A DNA stretch of 64,000 nt. Origin: Tetrapyrgos nigripes. Lineage: Eukaryota > Basidiomycota > Agaricomycetes > Agaricales > Campanellaceae. Every line of letters starts with the position of its first letter. The first letter of the stretch is position 1. Location of the stretch: assembly GCA_013368315.1 (NCBI GenBank), contig JAACJM010000037.1, positions 434,001 through 498,000 of the forward strand, in the 5' to 3' direction. Shown in pieces: positions 1 to 12,378 of the stretch. The translations under genes were made by a program, and so were the position numbers. The notes below the pieces were generated by a model. That model was not told where the DNA came from, did no database searches, and saw only the letters and a list, made by a program, of their open reading frames with translations.

Positions 1-462
1 TTTCAAATCCAGAACTACATTATTGTTTTGCATCTACACAGAAACAATGCTCCTCTCTCTTCCTTTTGTGTCAGGTACATGTTTCATAATACCATTTAAT
101 TTACACGTTCATGTTCATGACTTTCTCTGAATCACACCAACAGAAGTTGAGATTCGAATAAGCCAAAGATAACGTACTGGATGCAGATAACAGAAGCCTG
201 TCCATCAAGTACAATGCTTAGCCTGGGGCTGCCAAATTGTATTTAGTAGCACAATATGAAGTGTTTTTGATCCATCTTGTCCTGTTGAGAGCATCTTATA
301 TCTGGGATGCCTGTCCTCTGCCCATCCAGTTTTCCAAGATTCCATATCCAGAGGGTATGTGACTCTACCCTTATCCTATTCCTGTTCATTTGATTGCTAT
401 CAAAAGGGTTTGAATGAGCAGGAGCAACTGCCTGATATGATGGGCCAAAATCTCGATGGAGC
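1..462. other. No gene seen
   Basis: AT-rich, without coding pattern or clear repeat beyond the start of the TIR element. Confidence 0.5.
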
Positions 463-1729
463 ATCATCAGGAAACCGGTCCTTGGTTAATATGTGGATAA
501 CTTAGTGATAATATCTAATAACCTGAGTAACGGGGTTAATTTTCTGTTGTTTAATCGCTGCGCATATTTTTTCTCCATGTTATTATCAGCCTATCCTGAT
601 AATTTTGACTAAGTTAATCATAGGCTACCAGAGGCTACCTACCATTTTTCACCAAAGGTTTGTATCTTTCATCACTCCCTATACACACGCACAGCATAAT
701 GGCGCAAGTGTACATGTTGTGTACATGTCCTGTTACTCAAATCGTGAAAGAAGATTCTGTACATGAGTACATAGATGAAATAAAACAGGAGGCTCTTGCA
801 ATGGGGTATGCGTCAAGTAGAATGGATGAAGATGGGAGTTGGACAGAACTTGGGGTTGGGAGACTTAGACGAAATGGTGTGATGTGGCATTTCAACATGA
901 TCACGCAATGTCCTGAGTGGAGTTTCAATGTTTTGTTGATCAAAAGCCACAGTTGTCAAGGACTTGACACAGTTTCCTTCCTCTTTCTTCTTCATCCACT
1001 CCATTCCATTGCTGCTCTTCTGTTGTTTTTTGACTGGTATTTCTACTCATGTTCTATAGGCTGTTCTAGTCTGAGACCTTTCTTCTAGAGAAACCTGTCT
1101 TCTCAGCCTTTGTCACTTTGGTGGTGTCTTGAGTGCCATTTATGTTATATGGCCTTCTTGTATACTTGGTATGTGCATTCAGTGTTTTGTCTCAGAGTCA
1201 TTGTTGACTGACAGTTATTTTGATGTGGCTTCATTTGTGGAGTGCTGGATCTAAAGCCGGCCGCTAAGGTGATTTTTCAATTGGACCTATCTACCTCCAT
1301 AGCTGTTTACCTTTCTTTTTTTCTTTTTACTTTCTTTCCAGCCTCATCCACACTAGTTCTCAGTATGTTCTATTCCTGCTCATCAAACCATTTAATGCTC
1401 ACCATGGCTACATTCACAGTGACACATCAGAATCCCCTCCCTGTCCATACACATTGCTTGTTGTCACAGCTCAGTTATTTCAACCTGAGCGTGTAGTTAA
1501 TAGTTGTGTACTTATGAACAATCTGTACCTATGTAAATTGAATATACATGTCATGCTCTAATACCAGGTAGTCTACCCATAAGTTCTGGATAACTTCTGC
1601 TAATGTGAAAGGGGGGATTGCGAAATTAGTGTTAATTTCAGCTAACACTGCTAAAATGGATAACGGCAATAATTTCCGAACTTACCGGTAAATTTGGGAA
1701 CATTATCCGAGGACCAGTTTCCTGATGAT
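463..1729. mobile_element. TIR DNA element, about 1.27 kb, no recognisable transposase
   Basis: Left end ATCATCAGGAAACCGGTCCT and the reverse complement of the right end, ATCATCAGGAAACTGGTCCT, agree over about 28 bp with four differences. The longest internal frame (660-1088, plus, 142 codons) resembles no known transposase. It is probably a non-autonomous element. Confidence 0.6.
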
Positions 1730-2185
1730 CAGAGTCTGAAAACTTAGTACTACTTATAATTTCACTTATCATTCATCTCAATGCTCTGTGTGTAGGACTT
1801 GCTGTCCTTATCGTCGTGCCTCCATGGCCATCGTTATGCCTCTGTGGCCAAGCCTTCATGGCCATCATGTCGCCTCTGTGGCCTAGCCTCAGCAGCTCAA
1901 TGTATACCTTGCCTCTGTGGCTTAGGTGTCAGCCTTCATCAAAATTTGACCCCTGTTTTACCTTATTCTCCTTTCCACAAAATTTTCCAGAATCTTTTCT
2001 CCTTACTCAATTAAATTCTTTTTTTTTGTCTTTTTCCTGTGATATTCATTTTTCTCCACTCTATGTCTAAGACTTGATCTTGCCGTTAACGACTTACCAT
2101 GTACTTATAGCCCCAAGAGACTCGTTTTCCCCCATTTGCCACTCACGAGCCATCTCTTATCATTCTTTCTTTCCTCATGAAGAGC

Positions 2186-2222
2186 TTGTGGGCCACCGCT
2201 TCACATGGCAATAACGAGGCCC
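2186..2222 (-). repeat. Family B/A-type element end
   Basis: GTGGGCCACCGCTTCACATG followed by GCAATAACGAGGCCC matches the hairpin end block of families A and B. No complete element could be delimited. Confidence 0.4.
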
Positions 2223-3261
2223 TGAAATTAACAAACATTATTATTACTTATACAAATAAGCCATATAGTGAAACTACTGCTTTTTAAGAGGTGTTGTCAC
2301 ATTGAAAAGCTGATGAGCATTGCGGATGAGAGCTGTCATGAATCGCTCCCTGTCTATTCATTTCCTTTCTATTCTTTTCCCTTTACTACTTACTTTCCAC
2401 TTTAACCCCATAAACATCTACCACTTCCCATCATCGTCTATAGTTACCATCTCCATAGATCTATGACTCATACTCTTATCTCCTCCGATTCCTATCTCCA
2501 TGGACATTCTCACTGTCAATCATTCCTTATGATCCAGTACCTTCATCTATCCATATTTAACTCATTATTCTCCCGCCCTTGACATTTCCACATGATACCG
2601 TCTATTATTACTTACTTTTTCCCATCTGTTCATATTTTACTTATATACCTGTGATCTTTGTAACCTATTCCTCAGTTCGTTCACTTTGTCTCTGCTCCAT
2701 ACTTTTACTACGCAGTGTAGAGCCTAGTCAGCTTACTTTCTCTTTTTCTCTATCTCTCTACCTCTCTTGATCAATCTATTCTCTTGTAACCGGCCTTCTC
2801 GTATTGTGTGACTTGGGTGGTTATTGAGTGTACCGACAACCTTGACAAGAGCAGACAAGGCCATGTCATCAGTGCTAGGGCTCCTAGCAGATCGTTTGAG
2901 TATCTCTAAGTACAAGTACAATGTGATATGTGTAAAAATATTGAGCTACTCACTACGGGAATGGCATTGGCCTCTTTGCTGACAAGTTTTCCCATGCAAT
3001 TGCAATGTCGAGCAAAGAATCAAGAATGATTCTAAGGCATTGTAAAAGATTTCTGTAAATATTGGTGAGTCTTTGCAACTATACAGTACCTCAGGAAAGC
3101 CTGAGATTGACCTAAATTGGCAACTCCATTAAATTCTCACATACTTCAGCCATCTGACAATGAACTACGGATGGATGGATGGTATCCGCTGGATAGTGCC
3201 ATCGGAATCTGAGGCCTCATCATCGGGTAGGCACTGGATCATCCAATCCGCTAGGAGCCCT

Positions 3262-3420
3262 AGGACTCATCATGCCATGTGACGTGCACAGCATCATATG
3301 GGAGATGCCAAAGCTGAGGTCTGGACCGCGTCTGGTGGGAAATGCTGGTGTACCGACTTGGCATAGCCACAGCTGCAAACAGCATTTTGTAAGAACAAGT
3401 CCCTTAAAAGGGCCTCGTAA
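3262..3420 (-). repeat. Family B element, right part
   Basis: Ends AAGAACAAGTCCC then AAGGGCCTCGTAA and shares the CATAGCCACA/GCAAACAGCA block with the copy at 39.8-40.05 kb. The left end is diverged. Confidence 0.5.
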
Positions 3421-4389
3421 TTCATCACTCACTAGTATTCTTGCAGTATTACTCAGTTGTTTTTGTGTTACCTGCCCTCCACTCCCATTTATTTACATCT
3501 TTTGTATGTTAGCCTTTGCCCAGTCACATGTACTCAAAAATACAATCATACGCAGGGGAGTCGCTGTTTCAGGGCTCCCCGTGATCCTCCTACTCAATCT
3601 CGCACGAAATTTCATCAAACGCAGTGAGAAGATAATATGATGCAATAACCTACAACCTGCTAATCCTGGTCTTCCGTTATTGCATCATAAAGTGTGTGTG
3701 CTTGCCAGACCCTGAGGCAGTGGCAGTGCAGTTGCATGGGAATAAAACGTAAGCTACAAATAAAATCTACAGCAAAATAGGTCATGTGAAATTTGACCTA
3801 AATATGGTTACACTTTCCCACAGGGAAGAGATCCATGTTAGAAAAAGCTCACAGCAAGTGCTTGAAAAAAACTGATACTATAAATAGTAATCAGAATTCT
3901 GTGAGGGTGAATGCTGTTAAGAACAGGTCAGGCTGGGGACTGTAAGCCTCTCAGGCCACCACACAGAGACCATAGATGAAGTAGCAAGGCAAAGAGAATA
4001 GATTAGGTGAGTAAGCCAATGCTGGGCCAGATTCTACAAAGTACTGAGGACAGTGCTGAGCAGTATGGAACAGTGGGACTGAAGTGGACAGACTAGAGAC
4101 CTATCTCCAAAGCACTGAAGTATATATCATCAAAGGAATGGAGAGACGAAGCCTAGATCAGTAGGCACTGATGGAAGCAAGAACTATAGAGTAACAAAGT
4201 GGAAGAACTATGGAGAAATGAAGTGGGAGAACTATGGAGAAACAAGAAGGAAGAAATATGGAAGTGAAGCAAAGAAGCAGGAAAACATAGAAAATAAGGT
4301 CTGGATAACCCAAAGTACTGGAAAGCAGAATAGAGTGAAAGGAATGATGGAAAACAGGGTCTGGAGATGAAGGCATGAAGAGATTCATG
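3421..4389. other. Gene-free; GA-rich block
   Basis: A purine-rich stretch (about 4150-4340) of degenerate GAAGCAAGGAA-type units produces long open frames on the minus strand; these have tandem low-complexity composition and are not taken as genes. Confidence 0.45.
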
Positions 4390-4550
4390 ACAAATGCATG
4401 TAGATTGATCTGCCAGCAGCTCAGATCTCTGGTCTCGTAGGCTCAGGGTTAGTGGGTGAGTAGTGTCACTCACTCTCACTGCAGTCACCCATATGTTCCA
4501 GACTCCTCCTGGGACATTCTCCCCTCATTGGCAAGCTGATTCAGCATAGA
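4390..4550 (+). repeat. LTR-end-like repeat, inverted partner at 56.17-56.39 kb
   Basis: CCAGACTCCTCCTGGGACAT followed by TCTCCCCTCAT, and upstream TTAGTGGGTGAGTAGTGTCA. The partner at 56170-56390 is the reverse complement and contains a tandem duplicate of the GAGGGGAGAAT-CC block. Confidence 0.55.
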
Positions 4551-4977
4551 GAGGTTTAGCCCAGCTTGAGGGTTCATGGCAATAAGGTCCTGCACACCCC
4601 TTGTTCCAATCTCAAGTTGAACACAATGAATGACATGTTAGAATGTAGCATTTACAATGCAAGTCACTGGGAAACTCACTTTTCTGCTCTCTGCAGTCAC
4701 AGTGGCGCAGGGTTGCAGAAAGACATGGGCCATATCAGGCTGTCTCCATGTCTTTTTTTATGACCTTGACACAGCCTATGAGGGCATAACCTCATTGAGA
4801 GTGTTGAGGCAGCTTAGGGTATGCTGAGCATGTTGTCAAGTGTTGTAAGTTGTGTATACTGTCGTATTGTGATGCCTATCAACTTTGTTCGTCTGAAAAC
4901 TCAGCCTCCTTCAATTCCGAAGCTCATCTAAATTTTGGTGTCTTACGGACCCATGGATCCCTGTATCTCAGTGATTT

Positions 4978-5290
4978 TCCCAAAACACTGATTTCCAAGC
5001 AGCTTTGGATTCCTCCACACCCTCCACCTCCCAGGGTCCCTCTACTTCTTCCACCTCTCACTCTCCCTCTGCTTGCAACTCCTCAGGAGTCCATCCCTCC
5101 TCTGGCCTCAAAATAAAAGCCTCCTTTGTCCCTCTACAGTCTTACGAAGAATCTTTCCCTACTCATTCCGCAGATTCATCCAGACACTCTTCACCGTCTC
5201 CAAACTGTCAAAAAATAAACCTTCCTCAAGAGGATTTACCACCCCAGGATGCATCGCACTTATCACTGTTTTCGCCTACTTTTGGGGATG
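4978..5290 (+). pseudogene. Fragment of the orphan low-complexity gene
   Basis: Encodes a stretch matching residues from DLQAALDSSTPSTSQGPS through KASFVP, SYEES, NLPQ-DLPPQD and HLS-FSPTF of the 657-aa gene at 30.2-32.4 kb, in the same order with several substitutions and small deletions. The match begins and ends abruptly, and neither the N-terminal nor the C-terminal block is present. It is a transposed or duplicated gene fragment. Confidence 0.75.
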
Positions 5291-5828
5291 TCCCTTATCT
5301 TCACTGGAATATAGTACAAGAGCCTTCAAGTTGCATCAAGCCGAAATATTCCATTGGTTCTTCAGCAGTTCTTGGCTACGGGATAAAGCTGCCTTGCAGT
5401 TGCAGATTCGATGCGCAGGCATAACGTCTCAGAATTCAGAACCTTAAGTAGGGACATACGAGCTATTAGTTAATATAAGTACAACTACTTATACCGATTA
5501 TCATACAAAGATAGTGAAAACGGAAGTAAACGGTAGAGTACTAGGAAATACTCAATGACTTTGACAGCGAAGGCTGTAGCACTAGAGGGATGGCCGTTGG
5601 CCCGAGGACGAGGATGGAGATGGGAATGGTGGTGAAGGCAGAAAGAAAAACCGAGATTCCACCAACATTAACTGAACTCGAAACGATTCTGAAGATTCTG
5701 AAGACTGGTGAATGTAAGTAGCAGTCCTCTGCGCATCATGACTATGAATATGAAAGCAAATGTTCTTATTAATTGGGACTTGAAGGGGTAGTCCAAAATA
5801 GTCGAGTCCGATAAGAATAAGGCGCAAG

Positions 5829-8800
5829 TTAAACAGTGATCTGAAGCGGTACGGGCAAGTCCATATGAGCGGATTGACACCCCCTGAGGATATGTTCTCG
5901 TTGCTCGTTGCAGCGGTGTTGGTAGGCTGTATAATGTATGGGAGATACGAATTACGATGAGTACTCGAGTGGGAAGAGGAGTAGTAAGAAAGTAAAAGAT
6001 AAAGACTCACCCGTACAAGGCCAGAGCACATTCATAATTTCCACTAGAACGAGCAAGGTTTTACCTAGTTTGAGCGCGTCTAGAACAGAGCGATCACTGG
6101 ACCAGATCATGATGCAGCTGTGTCAAGTGTGTAAGAGGTCAAGCGTTTCTCAAGACCACCAGAGACAAGAAACAGGAGAGAAGAAACAAGATGATGCCAG
6201 GGTGTGAAGCCAATCAAACCGAAACGAAAGGTAATACAATACTCACATAGCCAGTTGATTAGAAAACCACGTCGCTTGAAATGGACCTCGAATAAACCCG
6301 TATCCTGCAGCTTGGAGATCAGAGACTTTGATGATATTCTGTTTGACGGGGATTTTGATTCTTTCGAGGATCTTTTCTTGGGTGTAGACTATCATAGCGG
6401 AATGAAAATAAGATGGGCACTGAACCAGAGGATAAAGTGTAAACATCTAGACTTACTCCATTCCAGAGCTTGTTTACGGTTGAAAAATACCCCTCGACTA
6501 CTTAGGCCGTGTAAGCTGTCAGGAGAAATCACAGTGGTGAGGTTGAGTGATGAGAAAATCCGAGGACATATGCAAGTGAGAGATCAAACTAACCTCCGTA
6601 ACGTATGGGTGACAGTGATACGACAGCTAAGTATAAGAAAGCGGATCAGAAAAGGAACGAGATAATGGATCAACAGAACAAAATGGAAACACCGACTCAA
6701 AAATCCACGAAGTCACGGACACGATGAGAAACGAAAAGGCAGAAGAGTCAACTCACTTGTAGATATACTCCTTTGTCAAATAAACCACCGTCATGTCCTT
6801 AACCTTATTACATGTATGCATCGTCAATGAATCCAGTATCATCTGGCACTCGCTCCAGACATCGTTGGCGAATTCGACCTTGTTTTCCTCCTCGATATCA
6901 GTGTCCCCTTCACCAGACATGAATTCCGAGTATCGCCGCTGAAGCTGACCACGGTGGATGCGGGCGCAGTAATTCCAGAGCAGCATTGAACGGCAGTAGA
7001 GAGCCCATATAGACTCTTTGGGCTGGAGTTGATACCGATAAGAGTGATCAAACCTAGTCGACAGACTCGAGCTTGATGCGCTTGGACCTAGACCTGGTAT
7101 AGATCCCGCAGAAATGGCCGCCGCCAAAGCTTCTCTTTCCGAGACTTCACCAGGGAATAGGAGATGGAACTATTATAGCGTATCGTCATCGTCAGTACCG
7201 AGAACGCAAAGTAAATAGAAAGGTAAACGGAACCGGAAAACGGACATTGCTCGGAATACTCAACAATAACGCCGGGAGCTCTTGATCAATCGCAACGCAT
7301 TGCGCGGTATAACTCGCCACTAGTCCAACCGCACACCAACATAATCGTCTGCATTCTTCATCTCGAATCTGTTTGCGGCTCCAATACGGATTCCATGGTA
7401 AAACAGATGACCAGGTTTTGTATGGATCTGATTGTGAGTGTGGTTGCTGAGCCTGAGGATCGAGCAGCAGGCAGGAGCATGGTTGCCCCCTCTGGCTGTC
7501 TGTAGGTTCCGGACCTTCGAGATAAACGATTGGAACGGAAGTTTGACCAAATTTAGGGGCTTCTGGATCATCACTGTCGATAGTCATGAGGGAAAGAGAG
7601 CTGATTATGTCGTCGAGCTGGGCCAGTGATGAGCAGACGCGATCTGGTGAGTATTGGGGATGCAGTGAGGTTTCAAAAAACGATAGGATCTAATTCATTC
7701 GTCATGGGCCTGTGAGTTGACGTTTGAAGCTAAATCGCTTTCACCTCGGAACTCACCAATGCTGCTTCAGCTAGTGTGGCATCAATCCATTCAGATCGCA
7801 GCGCTTTGTCCAGGGTGACTTGGGCTGAGTCCCTCAGGGAAAGAGCTCTCTCTCGACCCTCCAACCCGTATTCAGCCTCACTGGATCTCATTAAAGTCGA
7901 CATCGCCACGATGGAAAGAAGTAAAGCAGGTTGAATGGAAAGACGTCCTTCGGAGTGACGAATGGTCATTTCTAGGAAATCGACGTCGAGAAAAGCAAGC
8001 CAGTGGCCTGTTTGAGAGAAGCTTTGGAAAGCGGCGTCAGAACTGGGAATGATTGTTTCGATTAGACGTACAGATATCGAACATCAGAGACAATATCATC
8101 CAAACTGACAAGAATTTGTGAGACAAACGATAGCATACTAGAGGATAAACATACCTGTACGTCTGAAGGAACGTATACCACCATTGCCTCTGCGCCTCCA
8201 GTATTGTCACAGAAGGCTGAACAAATTTACTATGTTGTGGAGATGCTAGTTGCAGACCAGCAAGGTCGGGCACTGGTACGGAATACATCTGCTTCACGTA
8301 TTGATCACTGGATGGATAATGAGAACCGGACATGCCCTACAACCAATCAGCTTTCATCCATTGGCGAATAGACAGTAATTTACCTGCGAATCAGATCCTG
8401 GCGAGTTATACATAGGACTGGAGTCGCTCGGGAGAGAATCTGGTATTATGAGGGGATGTATGTCGGTAGTAGACTTTCTTGCGCGTTTATTAGGGGGAGC
8501 GGGTATAGATTCCTCAGGAGCTGGCCTCTTTTTACGGGCCCTTTGGCGAGTACCAGGACGCTTATCAGGACCTCGTCTCTTTGGAAACGCGTCATACTCG
8601 CACTCATCGGATCGACGGAGGCACTTTAGACAGCTCGGCTTGTTCGAGTCGCAACGTATCTTGCGTTTGCGGCTGCAGATAAGAATTAGAGAATTGATTT
8701 TCAATAAGGTCGGATCACGCACCATTGGCGACATGCTATCACAACATTTGTTATCCCTTTCCGACTATTGGAACTATGACTGTTTTCAGCGCTTCGTGAC

Positions 8801-9259
8801 GACTCCCGAGCAGTTTGAGCGTTGCTAGGCTGTATTCCATCGGAAGGGTCCTGGTACTGCTCGTCCATTGAGTGAAAGTTAGGAGGAAGTTGCGGAGGAA
8901 TAGGAGGATGATGGTGTTCTGCAGACAGGTGGTAATTGACGCTATTCTCGTGACTCGGAGAGCTGTCCAAGTTGGGTAAGCTTGTTTGCTGATAACGTCC
9001 AATAGATGTCGGTGCTTGTAAAGACGAGCTATCAAGGACTGGCACGTTTGCGGAAGGATGATAAAGTGAATGAAAGGACAGTATCTCGACGGCGTTTACT
9101 AGAAAACGTATGGTCAAAATTTGGCCTCGATACCGGACGTTTTAAGAATACGCGCAATCACTTACCAATATCCCCGTCGTTCCGTGGGTCTTTGAGACCT
9201 AAAAATGGATAATAAACTTCATAGTGGTCGTCCCTCGTTTGTTGGCCATCGGTCCACAT
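5829..9259 (-). CDS. Zn(II)2Cys6 fungal transcription factor, 13 exons, 851 aa
   Basis: Nuclear sequence-specific regulator by family. Exons joined on the minus strand: 9259-9166, 9098-8723, 8672-8384, 8336-8155, 8104-8072, 8042-7757, 7689-7246, 7169-6757, 6626-6594, 6515-6457, 6388-6247, 6117-6011, 5926-5829. All use GT-AG introns and phases close to an 851-codon frame. The binuclear zinc cluster C-X2-C-X6-C-X6-C-X2-C-X6-C lies at residues 154-181 and is split by an intron right after the first two bases of the second cysteine codon. A basic stretch (KRRGPDKRPGTRQRARKKR) follows. The middle region has features of the basidiomycete family, including LLSIVAMSTLMRSSE, EECRRLCW and LLFPGE. The N-terminus is rich in Ser, Pro and His. 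I chose the ATG at 9259 because its frame runs through exon 2; an upstream start cannot be excluded. The target genes are unknown. Confidence 0.85.
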
Positions 9260-10360
9260 ACGAACTGGCGTTGGCGAGAGGTTTGTCCAGCAGATATAGA
9301 GACGATGAAGTTAAGGTTGAAGTAAAGCCAGTCTGGGATAGACCCACGCACAAGCCCCATTATAATGGAAAGAAACACCGCGTGTTTTTGACAATCTTGG
9401 GAGAAAATGAACAAAACAGCTCATTGCCTACGCAATGGTTTCATCCGAGTATTCTCCGCGGGTGCTGGACCTTGGCTGGAATTCAAGATCATGGTTTTGG
9501 TTGAACTGCAGATGTTGTGGTTTTGGAAAAGATCGACCCAGGGCAAAGGCTGGGTGTCCTCAGTTGGAACACAGACTTTCCCGACTTGAAGAGCTTTTGA
9601 TGGCTCCGAACGCATGGGTCAACTTCCGCGATGGTGGAGGATGAGAAAAAGTTGACTGTTGTGGAACTGAGTAAAGCACGTGGAATAGCGTGAGCACTCC
9701 ACGTGCACCACACGCGTTACCTCGCGCTTGGCTCGAGGATGCGTTGAGTGGCTAGCAAGTGGCTGGATGGAGACATTCGGTGGCTAATGCACTGGGCTAA
9801 GTACCAGTTAAAGACATAAAGAAAAAACGAGCTCGAGGGTTGTTCGATTTGTGTTTGATGCTGAAATCCCAAGTTACTCGCAACTCACCTTTCCCAAAGA
9901 TTTGGTTGTCGTGACAGCCAGTGGCCGAAAAGCCCGCACGTCAGCTCAACTTCAAGCTAGCAAAGAGTCTGAGTGCTTTCTCGAGCTGAATGGCTGAGAG
10001 TCATCATGCTGTGGCCCTTTACCGTGTAGGTATCGTGTCGGCGCATCTGATGCGATACTTACATTAGGATCACAGTCTCACGGAATATGCCACCCCGGCC
10101 CGCGGGAGTCCAAGTCCGGCTCGGAGTCTGGGAATATCAGGTATGCATCGCAGCCGGTACCGGTTAGCTTTAGATAGATAGATAGATAGATAATACACGG
10201 CGTGGTCCTCTACGGACATGCCGGGTGTAGATGTTATACAGCCCAGATGTCTTCACTAAGTTCTGAAAAAGGCGTTGTCGGGGTGCTTCCACTTTCGAAG
10301 ATGTATGTACTCAGATGAGCTGGACCCGAGCTGGACTGTATTCAGACGAGGCAAGTGTGT
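9260..10360. other. Intergenic, upstream of the transcription factor
   Basis: Probably holds the promoter and leader of the minus-strand regulator. Short overlapping frames on both strands at 9.2-9.7 kb show no motif. CpG content is higher than in the repeat zones. Confidence 0.4.
10175..10192. repeat. GATA microsatellite
   Basis: GATAGATAGATAGATA run; about four units. Confidence 0.8.
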
Positions 10361-10532
10361 GTCATCGCTACGCATGGCACGATAACGAAGCCCAAATCCA
10401 GTGTAACAACATTGAGGAGGCTGGATATTGGCATGTTGTGGAATTTGTCAAACTGAATAGGATATCTATTCAGCGTAACCACCCACTGAAAGGTCGGGTG
10501 TAAGAACGAGTCCCTTAGAAGGGCTTCGTAAA
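10361..10532 (-). repeat. Family B hairpin-ended element
   Basis: 172 bp with diverged family B ends (CATCGCTACGCATGGCACGA at the left, AAGAACGAGTCCC then GGGCTTCGTAA at the right). It lies between the transcription factor promoter and the PhnZ-like gene promoter. Confidence 0.6.
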
Positions 10533-10730
10533 ACGACGACTTCTAAACTCAATACAATAAAAGAGCTTCTCGTACTCGTAGGCTACGAATGGCTAAAGTT
10601 AGACTGAGTGGCTTGAGGGTGGGAACCGAGTGACTTGCGAACATCTGCTCCCGGGACGGACTTTGAAAGACAAGTATGTCCCTTCTTCCGAGGGTCATCT
10701 GAGGGTCCGAATCCGATGCTGACCCCAAAT

Positions 10731-10737
10731 ATAAAAA
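10731..10737 (+). promoter_or_regulatory. TATA-like box of the PhnZ-like gene
   Basis: TATAAAA lies about 80 bp upstream of the chosen ATG at 10818. The spacing suits a fungal core promoter with a short 5' leader. Confidence 0.45.
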
Positions 10738-10817
10738 CAAGCTAGAATCTTGAGCAAGCTTCTATTAGTTGCGCAGACTCGACTGGCCTGGGACAAGTTT
10801 GACAAACACCCCCCACT

Positions 10818-11869
10818 ATGACATCCCCCCACGATCAGATCGTGAATGGTTTGTTCAAGCTTTTGGTAAAACATGGGTGAGTGAGCGTTTTCAATGCATC
10901 GATGGGATGACTTCATGCCAGTTCGACGAGGGATCAGACAGGGAGATTATATTGGAGAATCCATCTCTCAGCTTGATCATAGTCTCCAAGCCGCCGACTT
11001 GGCCACAATAGCAAGTAAGTTTGTATTACTAAGGCTCTGGAACCTGTACAGAGATTCACACATCCTTATTTATAGATGCAGCAGATACAAGTGAGTCCTT
11101 GAATATATATGACAGGGACGTTGAACCCAAGCTCGCTGACAGCTGTAGCGGCAGCACTTCTCCACGACTGTGGCCAAATGTAGGTACTTTTAGTCTGTGG
11201 CGCGCCAATACCAGCCTGAGGGTACTGACTGCTTGTGTACTTATTCCACAGAATCCCTCCCGTCGTGATCAATCGACAACTGAAAATTCATCCAGAAAAA
11301 GATTCAGAGGATCAAAACGTGGAATACATGCTTTTACCATCCGGCCAATCCGTCGGTCGACATGGACACGATACCATTGGTGCGGCATATCTTTCGTCCC
11401 CAGGGTTCCCCTTGATCACTTGTCAACTCGTCCACGATCATGTCATCGCAAAGCGCTACTTAACCGCGGTGGAAAAGGGCTACTATGATGCATTAAGTGA
11501 GGCTAGTAAAGCCTCACTCAAATTTCAGGTGATCCCATCTACGCTTCTGTTCCTACTTTGGTCTGAGTGCCTTCTTATTCTCATACTTTAACTCGGACTG
11601 AATATCATTCCGGATCTTCTTCCGGACGATACTTACCATGATCATAGGGAGGACCTTTTACCCCAGATGAGATCATTTCGTTCGAGAAAGATCCCCTTTT
11701 CTCAGAGAAGGTAGCCATGAGAAGATTCGATGATGCAGCGAAGATGGTTGGTAAAAAGGTTCCTGGTTTGGAGGCGTACAGGACGGTACTGATTAGAGTC
11801 CTGTCAGTGGATCTGGAGAAGGAGGGGGGGGGGGATGCAGAAGGGGGGAAACAAGGGGAAATGCACTAA
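10818..11869 (+). CDS. PhnZ-like HD-domain protein (phosphonate-type diiron oxygenase family), 228 aa
   Basis: Six exons: 10818-10876, 10938-11014, 11076-11090 (15 nt), 11143-11179, 11252-11528, 11648-11869. The frame closes with no internal stop. Family hallmarks: Y24 and E27 in a DYIGESISQLDH stretch, H34, the HD pair H58-D59 in LLHDCGQ, GHDTIGA near residues 101-107, HDHVIAKRYL at 124-133 and RRFDD at 180-184. In bacterial PhnZ, Tyr24, Glu27, His34, His58 and Asp59 are iron or lid residues, and the first five fall at the same numbers here. PhnZ cleaves a C-P bond in 2-amino-1-hydroxyethylphosphonate using O2 and a mixed-valent diiron centre. Substrate for this fungal copy is inferred only; inositol-oxygenase-like or other HD oxygenase chemistry is possible. 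About 20 extra residues lie between the HD pair and the next His. The Gly/Glu-rich tail looks dispensable. Confidence 0.8.
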
Positions 11870-12022
11870 ACGTTGACTGAAGGCATCGTCTTTCTGGCAA
11901 CTTTCTGAAATCGAGACCGTTTCAGACTACGCGTGTACGACTTATCGCACACTGCTTGTATGTACACTGTATATTGCAATATTTTGAGTTTTAAGGTATT
12001 ATATGGCTTCGCTCTCGCATGT

Positions 12023-12256
12023 CTATGTATTCCCGGCGCTTCGCCACCGGTTAAACCCAAACATGGACGGCATCAACTCAGAATCCTCGGGGCTCGGAGA
12101 TTGAGATTTTAACCATCTGGCATCAGTACCCGACCAGGAACGAATCTTCGGGTCTGGACAAAGAAGAGACGGTAAAGCAATATCTCTCATCTTTGCGACG
12201 AGCTGACTGCGGAAAGACCTAGTTGACGCTGAAACCGGTAGAGGTTTGAGAATCAT
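12023..12256 (-). CDS. Possible short ORF, 77 codons, unknown
   Basis: An open frame on the minus strand just downstream of the 201-aa hypothetical gene. It could be a last exon of that gene after an unrecognised intron, or a chance ORF. The composition (Ser, Pro, Arg) is not informative and no motif is visible. Confidence 0.2.
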   Translation of the reverse strand: MILKPLPVSASTRSFRSQLVAKMRDIALPSLLCPDPKIRSWSGTDARWLKSQSPSPEDSELMPSMFGFNRWRSAGNT

Positions 12257-12378
12257 CTCGAATTATGAGCACAGTGGAGATTTGGTGCAGATGTTAGGAT
12301 GGTTTACCGTTTCTTGTGAACTCGATACATCAGCTACTGTAGGCAAAATTGTCCCGTACTCATAGTAATCTTTCCTCT

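Noticed and set aside
4153..4488. Two overlapping minus-strand frames rich in Phe, Leu and Ser
   Set aside because: Produced by degenerate purine-rich tandem units; no conserved protein features.
5582..6031. 149-codon minus-strand frame as a separate gene
   Set aside because: Includes the last exon and 3' flank of the transcription factor in a different frame.
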